Below are positions 46,502-55,503 of a DNA stretch of 64,000 nt, one piece after another. The stretch is from BNWE01 sp964369545 (GTDB lineage: Bacteria; Pseudomonadota; Alphaproteobacteria; UBA3830), in the NCBI GenBank assembly GCA_964369545.1, contig CAYJFA010000007.1:1-64000 (forward strand), read 5' to 3'. Both the position numbers and the translations under genes were made by a program. The notes under the pieces are model-generated. The model saw only the letters and a program-made list of their open reading frames with translations. It did no database searches and was not told the origin of the DNA. Every line of letters starts with the position of its first letter. Position 1 is the stretch's first letter.

Positions 46502-47286
46502 AGCCATATATAATTGTTCTCGGAAATGAAAAAGGCGGAACAGGAAAATCGACGGTTGCTATGAATATTTCTGTATATTTATTAAACACTGGTCATAAAG
46601 TCGGAACAATTGATGTAGATGCAAGGCAGGGTTCATTTACGAGATATTTTGAGCATCGAAAAATATCTGCGTCCAAAAATCCTAAGCTGAAATTGCCACA
46701 ACATATCGCTATTCAAAAAAGCATAGCATCAGATAAAGATGAAGCGATAAAAATAGAAGGAGATCTTTTTAATAAAGCAATTGAAAAATGCTCAAATTGT
46801 AATTTTATTGTTATTGATACGCCAGGAAACGACACATTTCTATCTCAAATATCGCATTCATATGCCAATACTCTAATTACTCCGATTAATGAAAGTTTTG
46901 TTGATATGGATGTGCTTGTGAGGGTGTCCAGCGAAGATATCTCCACGTTTCGCCCAAGCATTTATGCCGAAATGGTTTGGAGTCAGAGAAAAGAACGAGC
47001 GATGCGCAGAGAAAAGCCTATTGATTGGATAGTAATTAAAAATCGTCTAGCGAATTTATATAGCAAAAATAGAGGGGATATAAATATAGTGCTGGAAGCC
47101 TTATCAAAACGTATAGGGTTCAGGTTAGGCGTAGGATTTTGCGAACGCGTTATATTTAAGGAATTATTTTTATCAGGAATGACTCTTTTGGACTTAGAAA
47201 ATTCAGATACGCAATTAAGCCTATCTCATGTTGCCGCGCGACAAGAGTTAAGAGATTTGATAAGTTTTATGAAGCTGCCGACCTAA
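46498..47286 (+). CDS. mipZ: MipZ, division-plane positioning ATPase (ParA/MinD superfamily)
   Basis: 262 residues. Deviant Walker A NEKGGTGKSTVAMNIS (residues about 8-23), GTIDVDARQGSFTRYFEHR (switch I region typical of MipZ) and FIVIDTPGND (Walker B). In Caulobacter MipZ binds ParB at the poles and inhibits FtsZ there, placing the division plane at midcell. Its presence is a good alphaproteobacterial marker and fits the parS-like sites at 62406. Unusually it is translationally coupled to potC. Confidence 0.87.
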   Translation: MKPYIIVLGNEKGGTGKSTVAMNISVYLLNTGHKVGTIDVDARQGSFTRYFEHRKISASKNPKLKLPQHIAIQKSIASDKDEAIKIEGDLFNKAIEKCSNCNFIVIDTPGNDTFLSQISHSYANTLITPINESFVDMDVLVRVSSEDISTFRPSIYAEMVWSQRKERAMRREKPIDWIVIKNRLANLYSKNRGDINIVLEALSKRIGFRLGVGFCERVIFKELFLSGMTLLDLENSDTQLSLSHVAARQELRDLISFMKLPT

Positions 47287-47375
47287 TATAAAATCAATCT
47301 TTTTGCGCAAAAAATACTAATTAAGATTTATAAATTCCGCAAGTATATGAAAGTATTAGATTTATAACTAACCTC

Positions 47376-50300
47376 CTACTCTTCCTGTACGTTCATTCTT
47401 TTATATTTAGAAAAAATCACATACATCAAAGGCACTATGAATAGAGTGAATAGTGTTCCAAATGACATACCTCCCACAATAGCCCATCCTATTTGCCTGC
47501 GTGCTGCCGCTCCAGCGCCACTTGCTAAAGCTAACGGTATATTTCCTATTACCATGGCAAATGTAGTCATTAGAATAGGGCGAAGTCTCAAATGTGATGC
47601 TTCTCGGATGGCATCTATAACTGGTTTTCCCTTCTGTACTAGACTATTAGCAAAATCTACTATTAATATCCCGTGTTTGGTTATTAATCCTATTAAAGTA
47701 ACTAATCCGACCTTAGAATAAATATTCAAACTGCCGTCTGGGACGATGTATAAAGTAATAAGCGCGCCGGTTATTGAAAAAGGAACACTCAGCATAATTA
47801 TAAACGGATCAATGAAGCTTTCGAACTGTGCTGCCAAAACTAAAAATACGAAAATTAATGCGAGTAAAAATACCAATATGATTTGCTGGCTTTCTTCGAG
47901 ATAGGATTTTGTTGCTCCAGAAAAAGTAAGCTGTATTGTGTCAGGCAGAAATTTATTTTTTATCTCCTCAAGATCTTTTACCACTCGTCCTAAGCTATAT
48001 CCGCTCGCAATATTTCCAAATACGGTAATAGCTAACATCTGATTGTAATGATTTAATCCCATAGGAGATTGTCTTTCTCTGATGTTAATTAAATCAGATA
48101 CGGAAACCATTTTTGCCTCTCCATCACGTGAGGGTATTTTGGATCTTACAAGCATTCTTGAGAGGTCTTCCGGAGTTCTTCTTAAATTTGCTTCCGCTTG
48201 AATGAATAATTCATCTCGTTTGGCTTCACGTTGCACGTTTGCAGCTTTCTGTCCTCTTACAAGATACGCAATCGTTGTTACTATGTCGTCTACAGGAACG
48301 CCTAGTGATGCTGCTTTATCTCTGTCTATCTCGATAACATACTCCTGCTGAGGCAATAGGAGTGACGATCTTAATGGATGCTGTACTCCTGGATATTGCG
48401 CTTGTAATGATAATAAAAATTTTCTACCGAATCTTTCAAGATAATCGAAACTTTGATTTGTTTGCAGCACAAAATCTATTGATTCTCTATCTGAACTACT
48501 GACTCCGGCTGTACAGGAGCAAGGTACTCCGCTGATATTTCTCAATTTTGGTGCCATGATTGCAGCGATTTCTTTTGCTGGCATGCTTCTTTTTTCCCAA
48601 TCGATCAATTGTATCCATCCGCTGATTTCTTCGGTTTTAGCACTTACCCAGCGATTTTGTATAAATGGAGTCTTTGCTATTATAGAATCTATTATATCGG
48701 CGTTTTTTTTCATAAAATTATAAGAAGCACCGACAGGACCATTTCCTTGGAATGATACATATCCTGTGTCTTCCTGTGGTTTGCTTTCGGATGACATCAT
48801 GTGGCCAACAAAAATGCCTGCTACGGAAATTAAGCCACCGACGTATAAAACGATTGATTTTTTATTAAGCGCCATATTTAGAGCCGTAAGATACTTGGAT
48901 TCCAATGATGTAAGAATTTTTTGTTGATATATATGCGCTATTTTCATGAATCGTGATTTTGATTTTTTCTTGTTTAAGTTCAGTAATTTCGAGCACATCA
49001 TAGGCGATAGAGTTACAGCGACAAATCCAGAAATTAGGACAGCTCCTGCCAGGGTCAAAGCAAATTCTTTAAAATATTTTCCAATTTTTCCCGGAGTTAG
49101 TCCGATTGGAATATATGCAGTTGCAAGTGTTAATGTCATTGCGATAATAGAAAAAAATATTTCTTTTGATCCGACGATGGATGCTTTGAATCGCGACAGA
49201 CCTTCTTCTATGCGCCTGTGAACATTTTCTAAGACAACGATGGCGTCATCAACTACAAGTCCGACAGCAAGCACCATGGCTAACATCGTGAATGTATTTA
49301 TAGAAAAATCAAATGCGTACAATAGTGCGAATGTACCTAATAGGGATACTGGAATAGTAACAATCGGTATTAATGTTGCTGTTAAAGACCATAAAAATAT
49401 AAATACAACAATAATAACCAAAGCTGTAGCTTCGAATATTGCTCTGTAAACATTATTCATTGAAGCATTGATTTCTTTTGCTTCATCCATTGCGACGACC
49501 GCCTTGGCACCAGATGGAAGCATTTCTTGAATCTCTGGCATTATTTTATGAACCCCCTCACTTAAATTAATCGGGTTCGCTGTAGATTGTTTCGTTATTT
49601 GCAAAGTCACGCATTCCTTGCCATTAAACCAAGCACCCTCCCTTATATCATCAGATACAAGTTTTGCTTTTCCAACGTCTTTTATGCGCACAACTCTTTG
49701 TTTTTCTCTGACGGGGAGTACAACTTTGTCAAATTCTTCCGGTTTGCTTAGTTCTCCGTTTACTATAAGCATATACTCTTTATCTGTGCTGATTAATCGA
49801 CCGCATGGACGTTGAACATGCTGCGCTGGTATCGCCTCCACTACATCTGCCGGTGTGTATCCGTATGCGGCAAGTTTTTGTGGGTCTAAAAATATACGCA
49901 TGCTTTTAACGTTTCCGCCGCTTAGATTTGCTCTGCCGACTCCCGGCAAGACTTCAAATTTCGATTTAATGTATTTTTCGACGTAATCTCTAAGGTCATC
50001 AATGGAATGCTTACTGCTAGTAAATCCGACATAAATTCCAGCATCTGAGTCGGTGCTGCCTTTTCTAATTATAGGCTCAGGAATACCGTGTGGAAGCAAG
50101 CTTCTAGCCTGGGATAATTTATCTCTTACATCGGAAGCTGCTCCGTCAGGCGTTCTATCTGGAGAAAATTCTATAGTTATTTCACTTTTTTCATTCATAC
50201 TGTTTGATGTTATAAGTTCAGCCCCAGGAATAGTCGCAAAAAAACCTTCCAAAATTTTTGTGATTTGCGCTTCGACGACTTTAGGGCTGGCACCGTTAAA

Positions 50301-50450
50301 TTCTGCTTCAATGGAAATATGAGATTTCTCTATTTTGGGGTCTTTTCTTACTGGAAGCCTTGATTGACAAACCAAGCCTAATACGACGATTATCAATGTT
50401 AATACCGTTGAAAAGACAGGTCTTCTAATACATAACTCAGTTATTTGCAT
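47376..50450 (-). CDS. RND efflux transporter permease (AcrB/HAE1 or MexF-like)
   Basis: 1024 residues, standard length, with 12 membrane helices. It starts MQITELCIRRPVFSTVLTLIIVVLGLV; the proton relay Asp pair lies in LAVGLVVDDAIVVLENVHRRIEEG, and the C-terminal repeat has GLITKHGILIVDFAN. It exports drugs, detergents or host compounds by proton antiport through an outer-membrane channel; no TolC gene is in the window. It is encoded 14 bp after its adaptor, in the usual order. Confidence 0.93.
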   Translation of the reverse strand: MQITELCIRRPVFSTVLTLIIVVLGLVCQSRLPVRKDPKIEKSHISIEAEFNGASPKVVEAQITKILEGFFATIPGAELITSNSMNEKSEITIEFSPDRTPDGAASDVRDKLSQARSLLPHGIPEPIIRKGSTDSDAGIYVGFTSSKHSIDDLRDYVEKYIKSKFEVLPGVGRANLSGGNVKSMRIFLDPQKLAAYGYTPADVVEAIPAQHVQRPCGRLISTDKEYMLIVNGELSKPEEFDKVVLPVREKQRVVRIKDVGKAKLVSDDIREGAWFNGKECVTLQITKQSTANPINLSEGVHKIMPEIQEMLPSGAKAVVAMDEAKEINASMNNVYRAIFEATALVIIVVFIFLWSLTATLIPIVTIPVSLLGTFALLYAFDFSINTFTMLAMVLAVGLVVDDAIVVLENVHRRIEEGLSRFKASIVGSKEIFFSIIAMTLTLATAYIPIGLTPGKIGKYFKEFALTLAGAVLISGFVAVTLSPMMCSKLLNLNKKKSKSRFMKIAHIYQQKILTSLESKYLTALNMALNKKSIVLYVGGLISVAGIFVGHMMSSESKPQEDTGYVSFQGNGPVGASYNFMKKNADIIDSIIAKTPFIQNRWVSAKTEEISGWIQLIDWEKRSMPAKEIAAIMAPKLRNISGVPCSCTAGVSSSDRESIDFVLQTNQSFDYLERFGRKFLLSLQAQYPGVQHPLRSSLLLPQQEYVIEIDRDKAASLGVPVDDIVTTIAYLVRGQKAANVQREAKRDELFIQAEANLRRTPEDLSRMLVRSKIPSRDGEAKMVSVSDLINIRERQSPMGLNHYNQMLAITVFGNIASGYSLGRVVKDLEEIKNKFLPDTIQLTFSGATKSYLEESQQIILVFLLALIFVFLVLAAQFESFIDPFIIMLSVPFSITGALITLYIVPDGSLNIYSKVGLVTLIGLITKHGILIVDFANSLVQKGKPVIDAIREASHLRLRPILMTTFAMVIGNIPLALASGAGAAARRQIGWAIVGGMSFGTLFTLFIVPLMYVIFSKYKRMNVQEE

Positions 50451-50464
50451 TTCATTTTACTCAT

Positions 50465-51643
50465 TTATTTTTGTTTTGGACTTGTTTTTTCAGCAATATG
50501 TTTCTTAGCTTTTTCTTTGGCTCCTGCCTTTGCTCTTTTTGTCGATTTAGTGTGTTTTTTATCAGGTGTTTTAATTGTTTTTTGATTTTGTACAGAAACT
50601 CCTCTTCCATCAAGTACGCCACTTTGGCCGCTGGTAATTACAATTTCACCCTCATTAATTCCTGTTATTATTTCAACTAATCCATCCCGATGCATTCCTG
50701 TTGTAACAACAGTTCTGACAGCGATTCCGTCTACAAGGCGATATACATAGTCATCGTCTCCTACTTTTTCTATAGCTCCTTCGGGAATTAAAATTCCCAT
50801 TTGGTTATCGTCCGGGATGACCTTTATACTTACAAACCTTCCGGGTTTTAGAGTTCTTGATCCTATGGAAACTTCTGCTGGAACCTCTAAGGTTGCTCTA
50901 ACATCAAAGCTATGAGATATTCTTTCGCTTTCAGGATCTACGGCTGTTATTTTTGCTCCATATTCCTGCCTGTTATCGCCTCCAACAAGCACTTTTGCTT
51001 CTTGCCCGATGTATATTTTTCCTATATCAGCCTCAGTTACTTTGAAGTCTACTTTGAGAGGATGGCAGTCCACTAATTTTACCAGCTCAGTACCGGAAGT
51101 AACATATTGTCCTTTACTTATTTCACGTAGTCCAATTATTCCACTGAATGGCGCATGAATTTTATGTTTTTCCAGTATGTTTTTTGAAGATAGGACTTTT
51201 GCTTCGCTCATATCAACTGCTGCCTTTTTTTTATCCCTTTCTATTTTTGGAGCTACGCCTTTAATCGCTAGTTTTTCTATGGGTTCATACTCACTTTTCG
51301 CGTGGCGGTATTGTGCTTCAGCTTCCATAAGGTTTGCTTTGGCTGCTGTATCATCAAACTCTATCAGCAATGCGTTTTCTTCAATGATTGTCCCTTCAGT
51401 AAAGTGGATTTTGGATATAATTGAATTTACTTCGGATTTTATTATAACGGAATCAAATGGACGTAAGGTTCCTATCGCATTTATATATCTGACAACGGGG
51501 CCAAACTCTGCTTTTGCAACAGTTACAGGTGGTAAAGAGTCGTCGATAACAGGAGATTTTCTGCTAAGGTATTTATATATTGTTAAAAGTATAACTAACA
51601 GTAAACATACAAGTATATAAATTCTTTTTTTGTCTTTAAACAC
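50465..51643 (-). CDS. RND efflux periplasmic adaptor (membrane fusion protein)
   Basis: 392 residues from a GTG at 51643. An N-terminal anchor (IYILVCLLLVILLTIYKYL) is followed by the lipoyl halves (IIKSEVNSIISKIHFTEGTI; HAPFSGIIGLREISKGQYV), a short coiled coil and the beta-barrel domain (FKVTEADIGKIYIGQEAKV). The C-terminal tail is long and very Lys-rich (from about residue 345, KTPDKKHTKSTKRAKAGAKE), an unusual extension for this family that could bind peptidoglycan. It links the RND pump to an outer-membrane channel. Confidence 0.9.
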   Translation of the reverse strand: MFKDKKRIYILVCLLLVILLTIYKYLSRKSPVIDDSLPPVTVAKAEFGPVVRYINAIGTLRPFDSVIIKSEVNSIISKIHFTEGTIIEENALLIEFDDTAAKANLMEAEAQYRHAKSEYEPIEKLAIKGVAPKIERDKKKAAVDMSEAKVLSSKNILEKHKIHAPFSGIIGLREISKGQYVTSGTELVKLVDCHPLKVDFKVTEADIGKIYIGQEAKVLVGGDNRQEYGAKITAVDPESERISHSFDVRATLEVPAEVSIGSRTLKPGRFVSIKVIPDDNQMGILIPEGAIEKVGDDDYVYRLVDGIAVRTVVTTGMHRDGLVEIITGINEGEIVITSGQSGVLDGRGVSVQNQKTIKTPDKKHTKSTKRAKAGAKEKAKKHIAEKTSPKQK

Positions 51644-51798
51644 TTTATCATCCCTTAGTCTAGATTCTATAATTTCTTATTTTTTAATTTTATTGTTAAT
51701 TATAAAAGATATTATAAAGAAAATAATAAAATTATTCCAAAATACCTTAATTTAAATTTTTTTCTTAAAATATTTTTATGCATTTAATACACATTATA

Positions 51799-51875
51799 TG
51801 GTCGGAGTAAGAGGATTCGAACCTCCGACCCCAGCCTCCCGAAGGCTGTGCTCTACCAGGCTGAGCTATACTCCG
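51799..51875 (-). tRNA. tRNA-Pro (CGG)
   Basis: A 77-nt cloverleaf with encoded CCA. Acceptor CGGAGTA pairs with TACTCCG, anticodon stem CAGCC/GGCTG, loop TTCGGGA giving CGG. It is the second proline tRNA of the window. Confidence 0.94.
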
Positions 51876-51934
51876 ATAATTACTATTTTTGCAGAAATTA
51901 AATTAATTATTCAATAGAATGATTGTAATTTATA

Positions 51935-51963
51935 AAAAAGAAGCCTGCATTTTTCAGCAGGCT
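51935..51963 (-). terminator. Rho-independent terminator of groESL
   Basis: The 7-bp stem AGCCTGC/GCAGGCT (51942-51948 with 51957-51963) is followed on the minus strand by a T tract (51939-51934). It begins 28 bp after the groEL stop. Confidence 0.85.
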
Positions 51964-51990
51964 CTTCTGTAAAATGAAAACTATCTAAGA

Positions 51991-53631
51991 TTAAAAACCA
52001 TAATCTCCCATTCCACCACCTGGTCCAGGCATTGGAGCTTCAGCTTTTTTCTCTGGTTTATCAGCAATCATGCACTCTGTAGTCGCCATTAAACTTGCTA
52101 TGGATGCTGCGCTTTGTAGCGCAATCCTAACAACTTTTACTGGATCGATAATTCCAGCTTTTATCATGTCGGTATATTCGCTTTTTCTTGCATCAAAACC
52201 GAAGTTGAAACTATCGTTTTCAAGGATTTTTCCAACTACTAAAGAAGCATCCAAACCAGCATTGTCTACTATTTGCCGCGCAGGTGCTTGTATAGCTTTC
52301 TTTAGTATTTCAATTCCAAGACGCTCATCGTCGTTTTTATGCGCAATATTTGAAAGGACTTTTGTAGCTCTCAATAAAGCGATACCTCCGCCAGGAACTA
52401 TTCCTTCCGCAACTGCGGCGCGAGTAGCATTAATGGCGTCTTCTACACGGTCTTTGCGTTCCTTAACTTCTAGTTCTGTTGCTCCACCTATTCTTATGAC
52501 AGCTACTCCACCTGATAGTTTTGCGAGTCTTTCCTGAAGTTTCTCACGATCATAATCAGACGTTGTTTCTTCCATTTGTCTTTTAATTTGACTGCAGCGA
52601 GCTTCGATATCCTGCTTAGACCCAATGCCATCTACGATGGTTGTGTTGTCTTTGTCAATCAAGATTTTCTTTGCGCTACCAAGCATATTCATATCAACAG
52701 TATCAAGCTTGATTCCCAAATCTTCACTGATGACCTGACCATTTGTAAGAATCGCAATATCTTCCAACATTGCCTTTCTTCTATCCCCAAACCCAGGAGC
52801 CTTAACTGCAGCTACTTTCAATCCGCCGCGTAATTTGTTAACGACTAATGTTGCTAGAGCCTCTCCTTCAACATCTTCGGCTATAATTAATAGCGGCCTT
52901 CCGGATTGTACAACTTTTTCCAAAACAGGAAGCAGCGGTTGTAGAACAGAAAGCTTTTTCTCATGAAGCAAAATGAGTGGGTTTTCCAGCTCACAAATCA
53001 TTTTTTCTGAATTGGTAACGAAGTATGGGGAGCAATATCCACGATCAAATTGCATACCTTCAACGACTTCTAATTCCGTTTCTAAAGATTTGGCTTCTTC
53101 GACAGTGATTACGCCTTCTTTACCGACTTTTTCGAAAGCTTTTGAAAGCATTTCTCCGACGGATACATCTCCGTTTGCAGAAATAGTTCCAATCTGCGCA
53201 ATTTCTTCATTCGTTGAAATTTTTTTAGAAACCGTGTGCAACATATTAGTGATTTCTGCTACTCCGGCATCTATACCTCTTTTCAGATCTATAGGATTTA
53301 CGCCTGATGCTACGACTTTTAGCGCTTCTTTGACTATCGATTGAGTGAGAACAGTGGCGGTAGTGGTTCCATCTCCAGCAAGATCATTTGCTTTACTTGC
53401 TGCTTCTTTAACCATCTGGGCTCCCATATTTTCAAACTTATCAGATAGTTCAATTTCTTTCGCTACGGTCACACCATCTTTTGTAATCTTTGGGGATCCA
53501 AAGCTTTTTTGAATAACGACATTGCGTCCTTTTGGTCCTAAAGTAACTTTTACAGCACTGGCTAACATATCAACGCCAGTCAGCATTTTGTTTCGAGCGT
53601 CAACCGAAAATTTTACGTCTTTTGCTGCCAT
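51991..53631 (-). CDS. groEL: 60 kDa chaperonin GroEL
   Basis: 546 residues. It starts MAAKDVKFSVDARNKMLTGV, has KVTLGPKGRNVVIQKSFGSP, GDGTTTATVL (ATP hydrolysis Asp region) and ends with the flexible Gly/Met tail PMPGPGGGMGDYGF. It folds proteins in the cytoplasm with GroES. groES precedes it by 9 bp. No CIRCE element (TTAGCACTC inverted repeat) is seen upstream. Confidence 0.98.
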   Translation of the reverse strand: MAAKDVKFSVDARNKMLTGVDMLASAVKVTLGPKGRNVVIQKSFGSPKITKDGVTVAKEIELSDKFENMGAQMVKEAASKANDLAGDGTTTATVLTQSIVKEALKVVASGVNPIDLKRGIDAGVAEITNMLHTVSKKISTNEEIAQIGTISANGDVSVGEMLSKAFEKVGKEGVITVEEAKSLETELEVVEGMQFDRGYCSPYFVTNSEKMICELENPLILLHEKKLSVLQPLLPVLEKVVQSGRPLLIIAEDVEGEALATLVVNKLRGGLKVAAVKAPGFGDRRKAMLEDIAILTNGQVISEDLGIKLDTVDMNMLGSAKKILIDKDNTTIVDGIGSKQDIEARCSQIKRQMEETTSDYDREKLQERLAKLSGGVAVIRIGGATELEVKERKDRVEDAINATRAAVAEGIVPGGGIALLRATKVLSNIAHKNDDERLGIEILKKAIQAPARQIVDNAGLDASLVVGKILENDSFNFGFDARKSEYTDMIKAGIIDPVKVVRIALQSAASIASLMATTECMIADKPEKKAEAPMPGPGGGMGDYGF

Positions 53632-53640
53632 TTTTATCTC

Positions 53641-53943
53641 CTATTTATTAATGATGCCTAAAATATCAGATTCTTTAAGAATTGTGTATTCCGATCCATC
53701 TATTTTAATTTCGTTGCCCCCCCATTTCGCGAACATTACGCGGTCACCGATTTTTACTTCTAATGGATGTAATACGCCTTTGTCATCTCTTGTCCCTGTA
53801 CCAATGGCTAAAATTTCTCCTTCCATTGGCTTCTCCTTTGCTGTATCAGGAATTATAATTCCGCCCGGAGACTTCTCTTCCTGATCAAGTCTTTTAATCA
53901 AAACTCGATCTTTTAACGGTGTAAATTTTACTGTTTTGGTCAT
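53641..53943 (-). CDS. groES: 10 kDa co-chaperonin GroES
   Basis: 100 residues. It has FTPLKDRVLIKRLDQEEKSPGGIIIPDTAKEKP, including the mobile loop that binds GroEL, and the C-terminal VMFAKWGGNEIKIDGSEYTIL. It caps the GroEL cavity. First gene of the groESL operon; its promoter must lie in the 390-bp region upstream. Confidence 0.97.
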   Translation of the reverse strand: MTKTVKFTPLKDRVLIKRLDQEEKSPGGIIIPDTAKEKPMEGEILAIGTGTRDDKGVLHPLEVKIGDRVMFAKWGGNEIKIDGSEYTILKESDILGIINK

Positions 53944-54333
53944 TAGTTACTCCCAATTTTACCTAAAATTAAATTACATAAAGGCAATTGTATAAAAATC
54001 TTCAAAAAAAGCAAACGAAACTAAAGAAAATACAACAATGTCTTTTATGTGTTGGATTTTTAGCTGAATTCACTAATTTTTTATACTTCCAAACACTATC
54101 TCAATATTATGATAAATATAAAACCCCTTGAGTACTTTTTTTAATATAGCTTGCTTTTAAAAAACTATTATCCAACGCCTCTTAAAACAAAAATTCCTCA
54201 TAAAGAGGCGAATAAATTTTATCAGACAGCTCTCTATTCTTCAATAACAATAATCAAGTTTTTGTAAAAATTAATAATGTTTTAATGTTTTTGCCATATA
54301 ATGCATATATTATTAAATAAGGAGATTTTTAAA
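53944..54333. other. 390-bp intergenic region between divergent groES and a small secreted protein gene
   Basis: No gene was recognised. An 8-bp inverted repeat CGCCTCTT/AAGAGGCG (54176-54183, 54203-54210) with a 19-nt spacer lies in the middle, and a shorter alternative CCTC-ATAAA-GAGG is nested in its right arm. No T tract follows. It should hold the groESL heat-shock promoter, which I could not identify. Confidence 0.5.
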
Positions 54334-54495
54334 ATGAAAATACTTTTCACTTTACTCGTATTAGGTGTGTTTGCTATTCCCTCTTCCGGGTTTTGCAATG
54401 ATGAAGCAAAATCAGATCAACAGACAACACAGAGTGAAACAGACAAGCATGAAACAGAACAGCCAACAACCACAGATAAAGAAGCTGCGAAATAA
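54334..54495 (+). CDS. Small secreted Thr/Gln/Glu-rich protein, 53 residues
   Basis: The start is supported by AAGGAG nine bases before ATG 54334. The signal peptide MKILFTLLVLGVFAIPSSGF (probable cleavage after CN or GFC) is followed by about 30 residues of low complexity rich in Thr, Gln, Glu and Lys (DQQTTQSETDKHETEQPTTT). The mature part should be disordered. A short surface or periplasmic protein is likely; function is unknown. A strong terminator lies 124 bp downstream. Confidence 0.65.
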   Translation: MKILFTLLVLGVFAIPSSGFCNDEAKSDQQTTQSETDKHETEQPTTTDKEAAK

Positions 54496-54618
54496 TTTTT
54501 AAATATTCTAATTTATATCTGATTTTTAATTAATATAAATATTTAAAATAGATATTTTTAGAGCATAAGGAAAATATGGTCTAAGGATGACCGTTTTTAA
54601 TGTGAATTTATCTATATT

Positions 54619-54660
54619 TAAACCATATAAGAAACACATTTCTTATATGGTTTTTGTTTT
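54619..54660 (+). terminator. Strong Rho-independent terminator
   Basis: A perfect 15-bp stem (54620-54634 with 54639-54653, loop of 4) rich in A/T, containing ACCATATAAGAAA, followed by a T-rich tract (54651-54660). It lies 124 bp after the small secreted gene and before rpmH; the gap before the hairpin may belong to the mRNA's 3' UTR or to a small RNA. Confidence 0.85.
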
Positions 54661-54748
54661 TGATGATAAATGCTATTGCGTGAAAGCATCTATGTATTTA
54701 TATTACATGTATTAATAAAATTATTGTGAAAAGAGATAGAGGTAATTT

Positions 54749-54880
54749 ATGGGTAAGCCAACTTATAATCCAAGCAGGTTAGTTCGCAAGCGGAGACATG
54801 GGTTTAGAGCTAGAACAGCTGCTGGCGGACACGTTTTGAAATCAAGGAGAGCAAAAGGAAGAGCTCGTCTTTCTGCGTGA
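54749..54880 (+). CDS. rpmH: 50S ribosomal protein L34
   Basis: 43 residues: it starts MGKPTYNPSRLVRKRRHGF, then RARTAAGGHVLKSRRAKGRA, the near-invariant L34 sequence. AGAGG precedes the start. It heads the conserved rpmH-rnpA-yidD cluster. Confidence 0.98.
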   Translation: MGKPTYNPSRLVRKRRHGFRARTAAGGHVLKSRRAKGRARLSA

Positions 54881-54886
54881 TTTCTA

Positions 54887-55255
54887 TTGAAGAAACAATT
54901 TAGAATCTTACTTAGAAAAGATTTTGTAAGGATTGCGGGTTCTGGTTTTTATTTTAGAATAGGGGCTGTTGTTGTGCAATGCGATACAAACGACCTCAAT
55001 CACTTCCGTGTTGGGTTTACTGCTTCAAAAAAAGTAGGCAATGCGGTAATTAGAAATAGATGCAAGCGCAGAATGAGAGCGGCTGCAGAGGTTGTGTTAA
55101 GTAGGTTTGCTGTCTCGGGAATTGATTATGTAATAATCGCTAAAAGAGCCACTGCAACTATAAGTTGGGATGTTTTATTAGAATCCATTCAAACCGCGGT
55201 ACTTTTTTTGAATCAAAAATGTTTAAATGCAAAAAATCGCGCTTTTATTAATTAG
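54887..55255 (+). CDS. rnpA: Ribonuclease P protein component
   Basis: 122 residues from a TTG at 54887, 6 bp after rpmH. It has FRVGFTASKKVGNAVIRNRCKRRMRAA, the RNR signature of RnpA, and a C-terminal YVIIAKRATA. It helps RNase P RNA bind precursor tRNA; the RNA gene is 13 kb away at 41657. The overlapping 3' end with yidD is normal for this cluster. Confidence 0.95.
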   Translation: MKKQFRILLRKDFVRIAGSGFYFRIGAVVVQCDTNDLNHFRVGFTASKKVGNAVIRNRCKRRMRAAAEVVLSRFAVSGIDYVIIAKRATATISWDVLLESIQTAVLFLNQKCLNAKNRAFIN

Positions 55256-55451
55256 ATTTTATCAAAAATTGATCTCTCCCTTTAAGGATGCAATGTTGCC
55301 ATATGCGTCTCAATGTAAGTTTTATCCATCGTGTTCGGAATATGCAATTTTATCTCTAAAAAAGCATGGTATAATAAAAGGGACATTTAATGCTGTTGTA
55401 CGCTTATTAAAATGCAATCCTATGTCAAAAGGCGGAGTTGATTTTCCTTAA
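55227..55451 (+). CDS. yidD: Membrane protein insertion efficiency factor YidD
   Basis: 74 residues. It contains LLIRFYQKLISPFKDAMLP, CKFYPSCSEYAILSLKKHGI and VVRLLKCNPMSKGGVDFP, the complete YidD pattern with its three Cys. It supports insertion of proteins by YidC. It overlaps rnpA by 29 bp. yidC, which often follows, is not next; rluD is. Confidence 0.95.
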   Translation: MQKIALLLIRFYQKLISPFKDAMLPYASQCKFYPSCSEYAILSLKKHGIIKGTFNAVVRLLKCNPMSKGGVDFP

Positions 55452-55503
55452 CAGGGCATTGAATTCACTTTAGAAATTGCAATTTTATTCTTTATTTTAG
55501 TCA

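Noticed and set aside
53944..54333. CIRCE element or sigma-32 promoter for groESL
   Set aside because: No TTAGCACTC inverted repeat and no convincing CTTGAA/CCCCAT pair on the minus strand was found.
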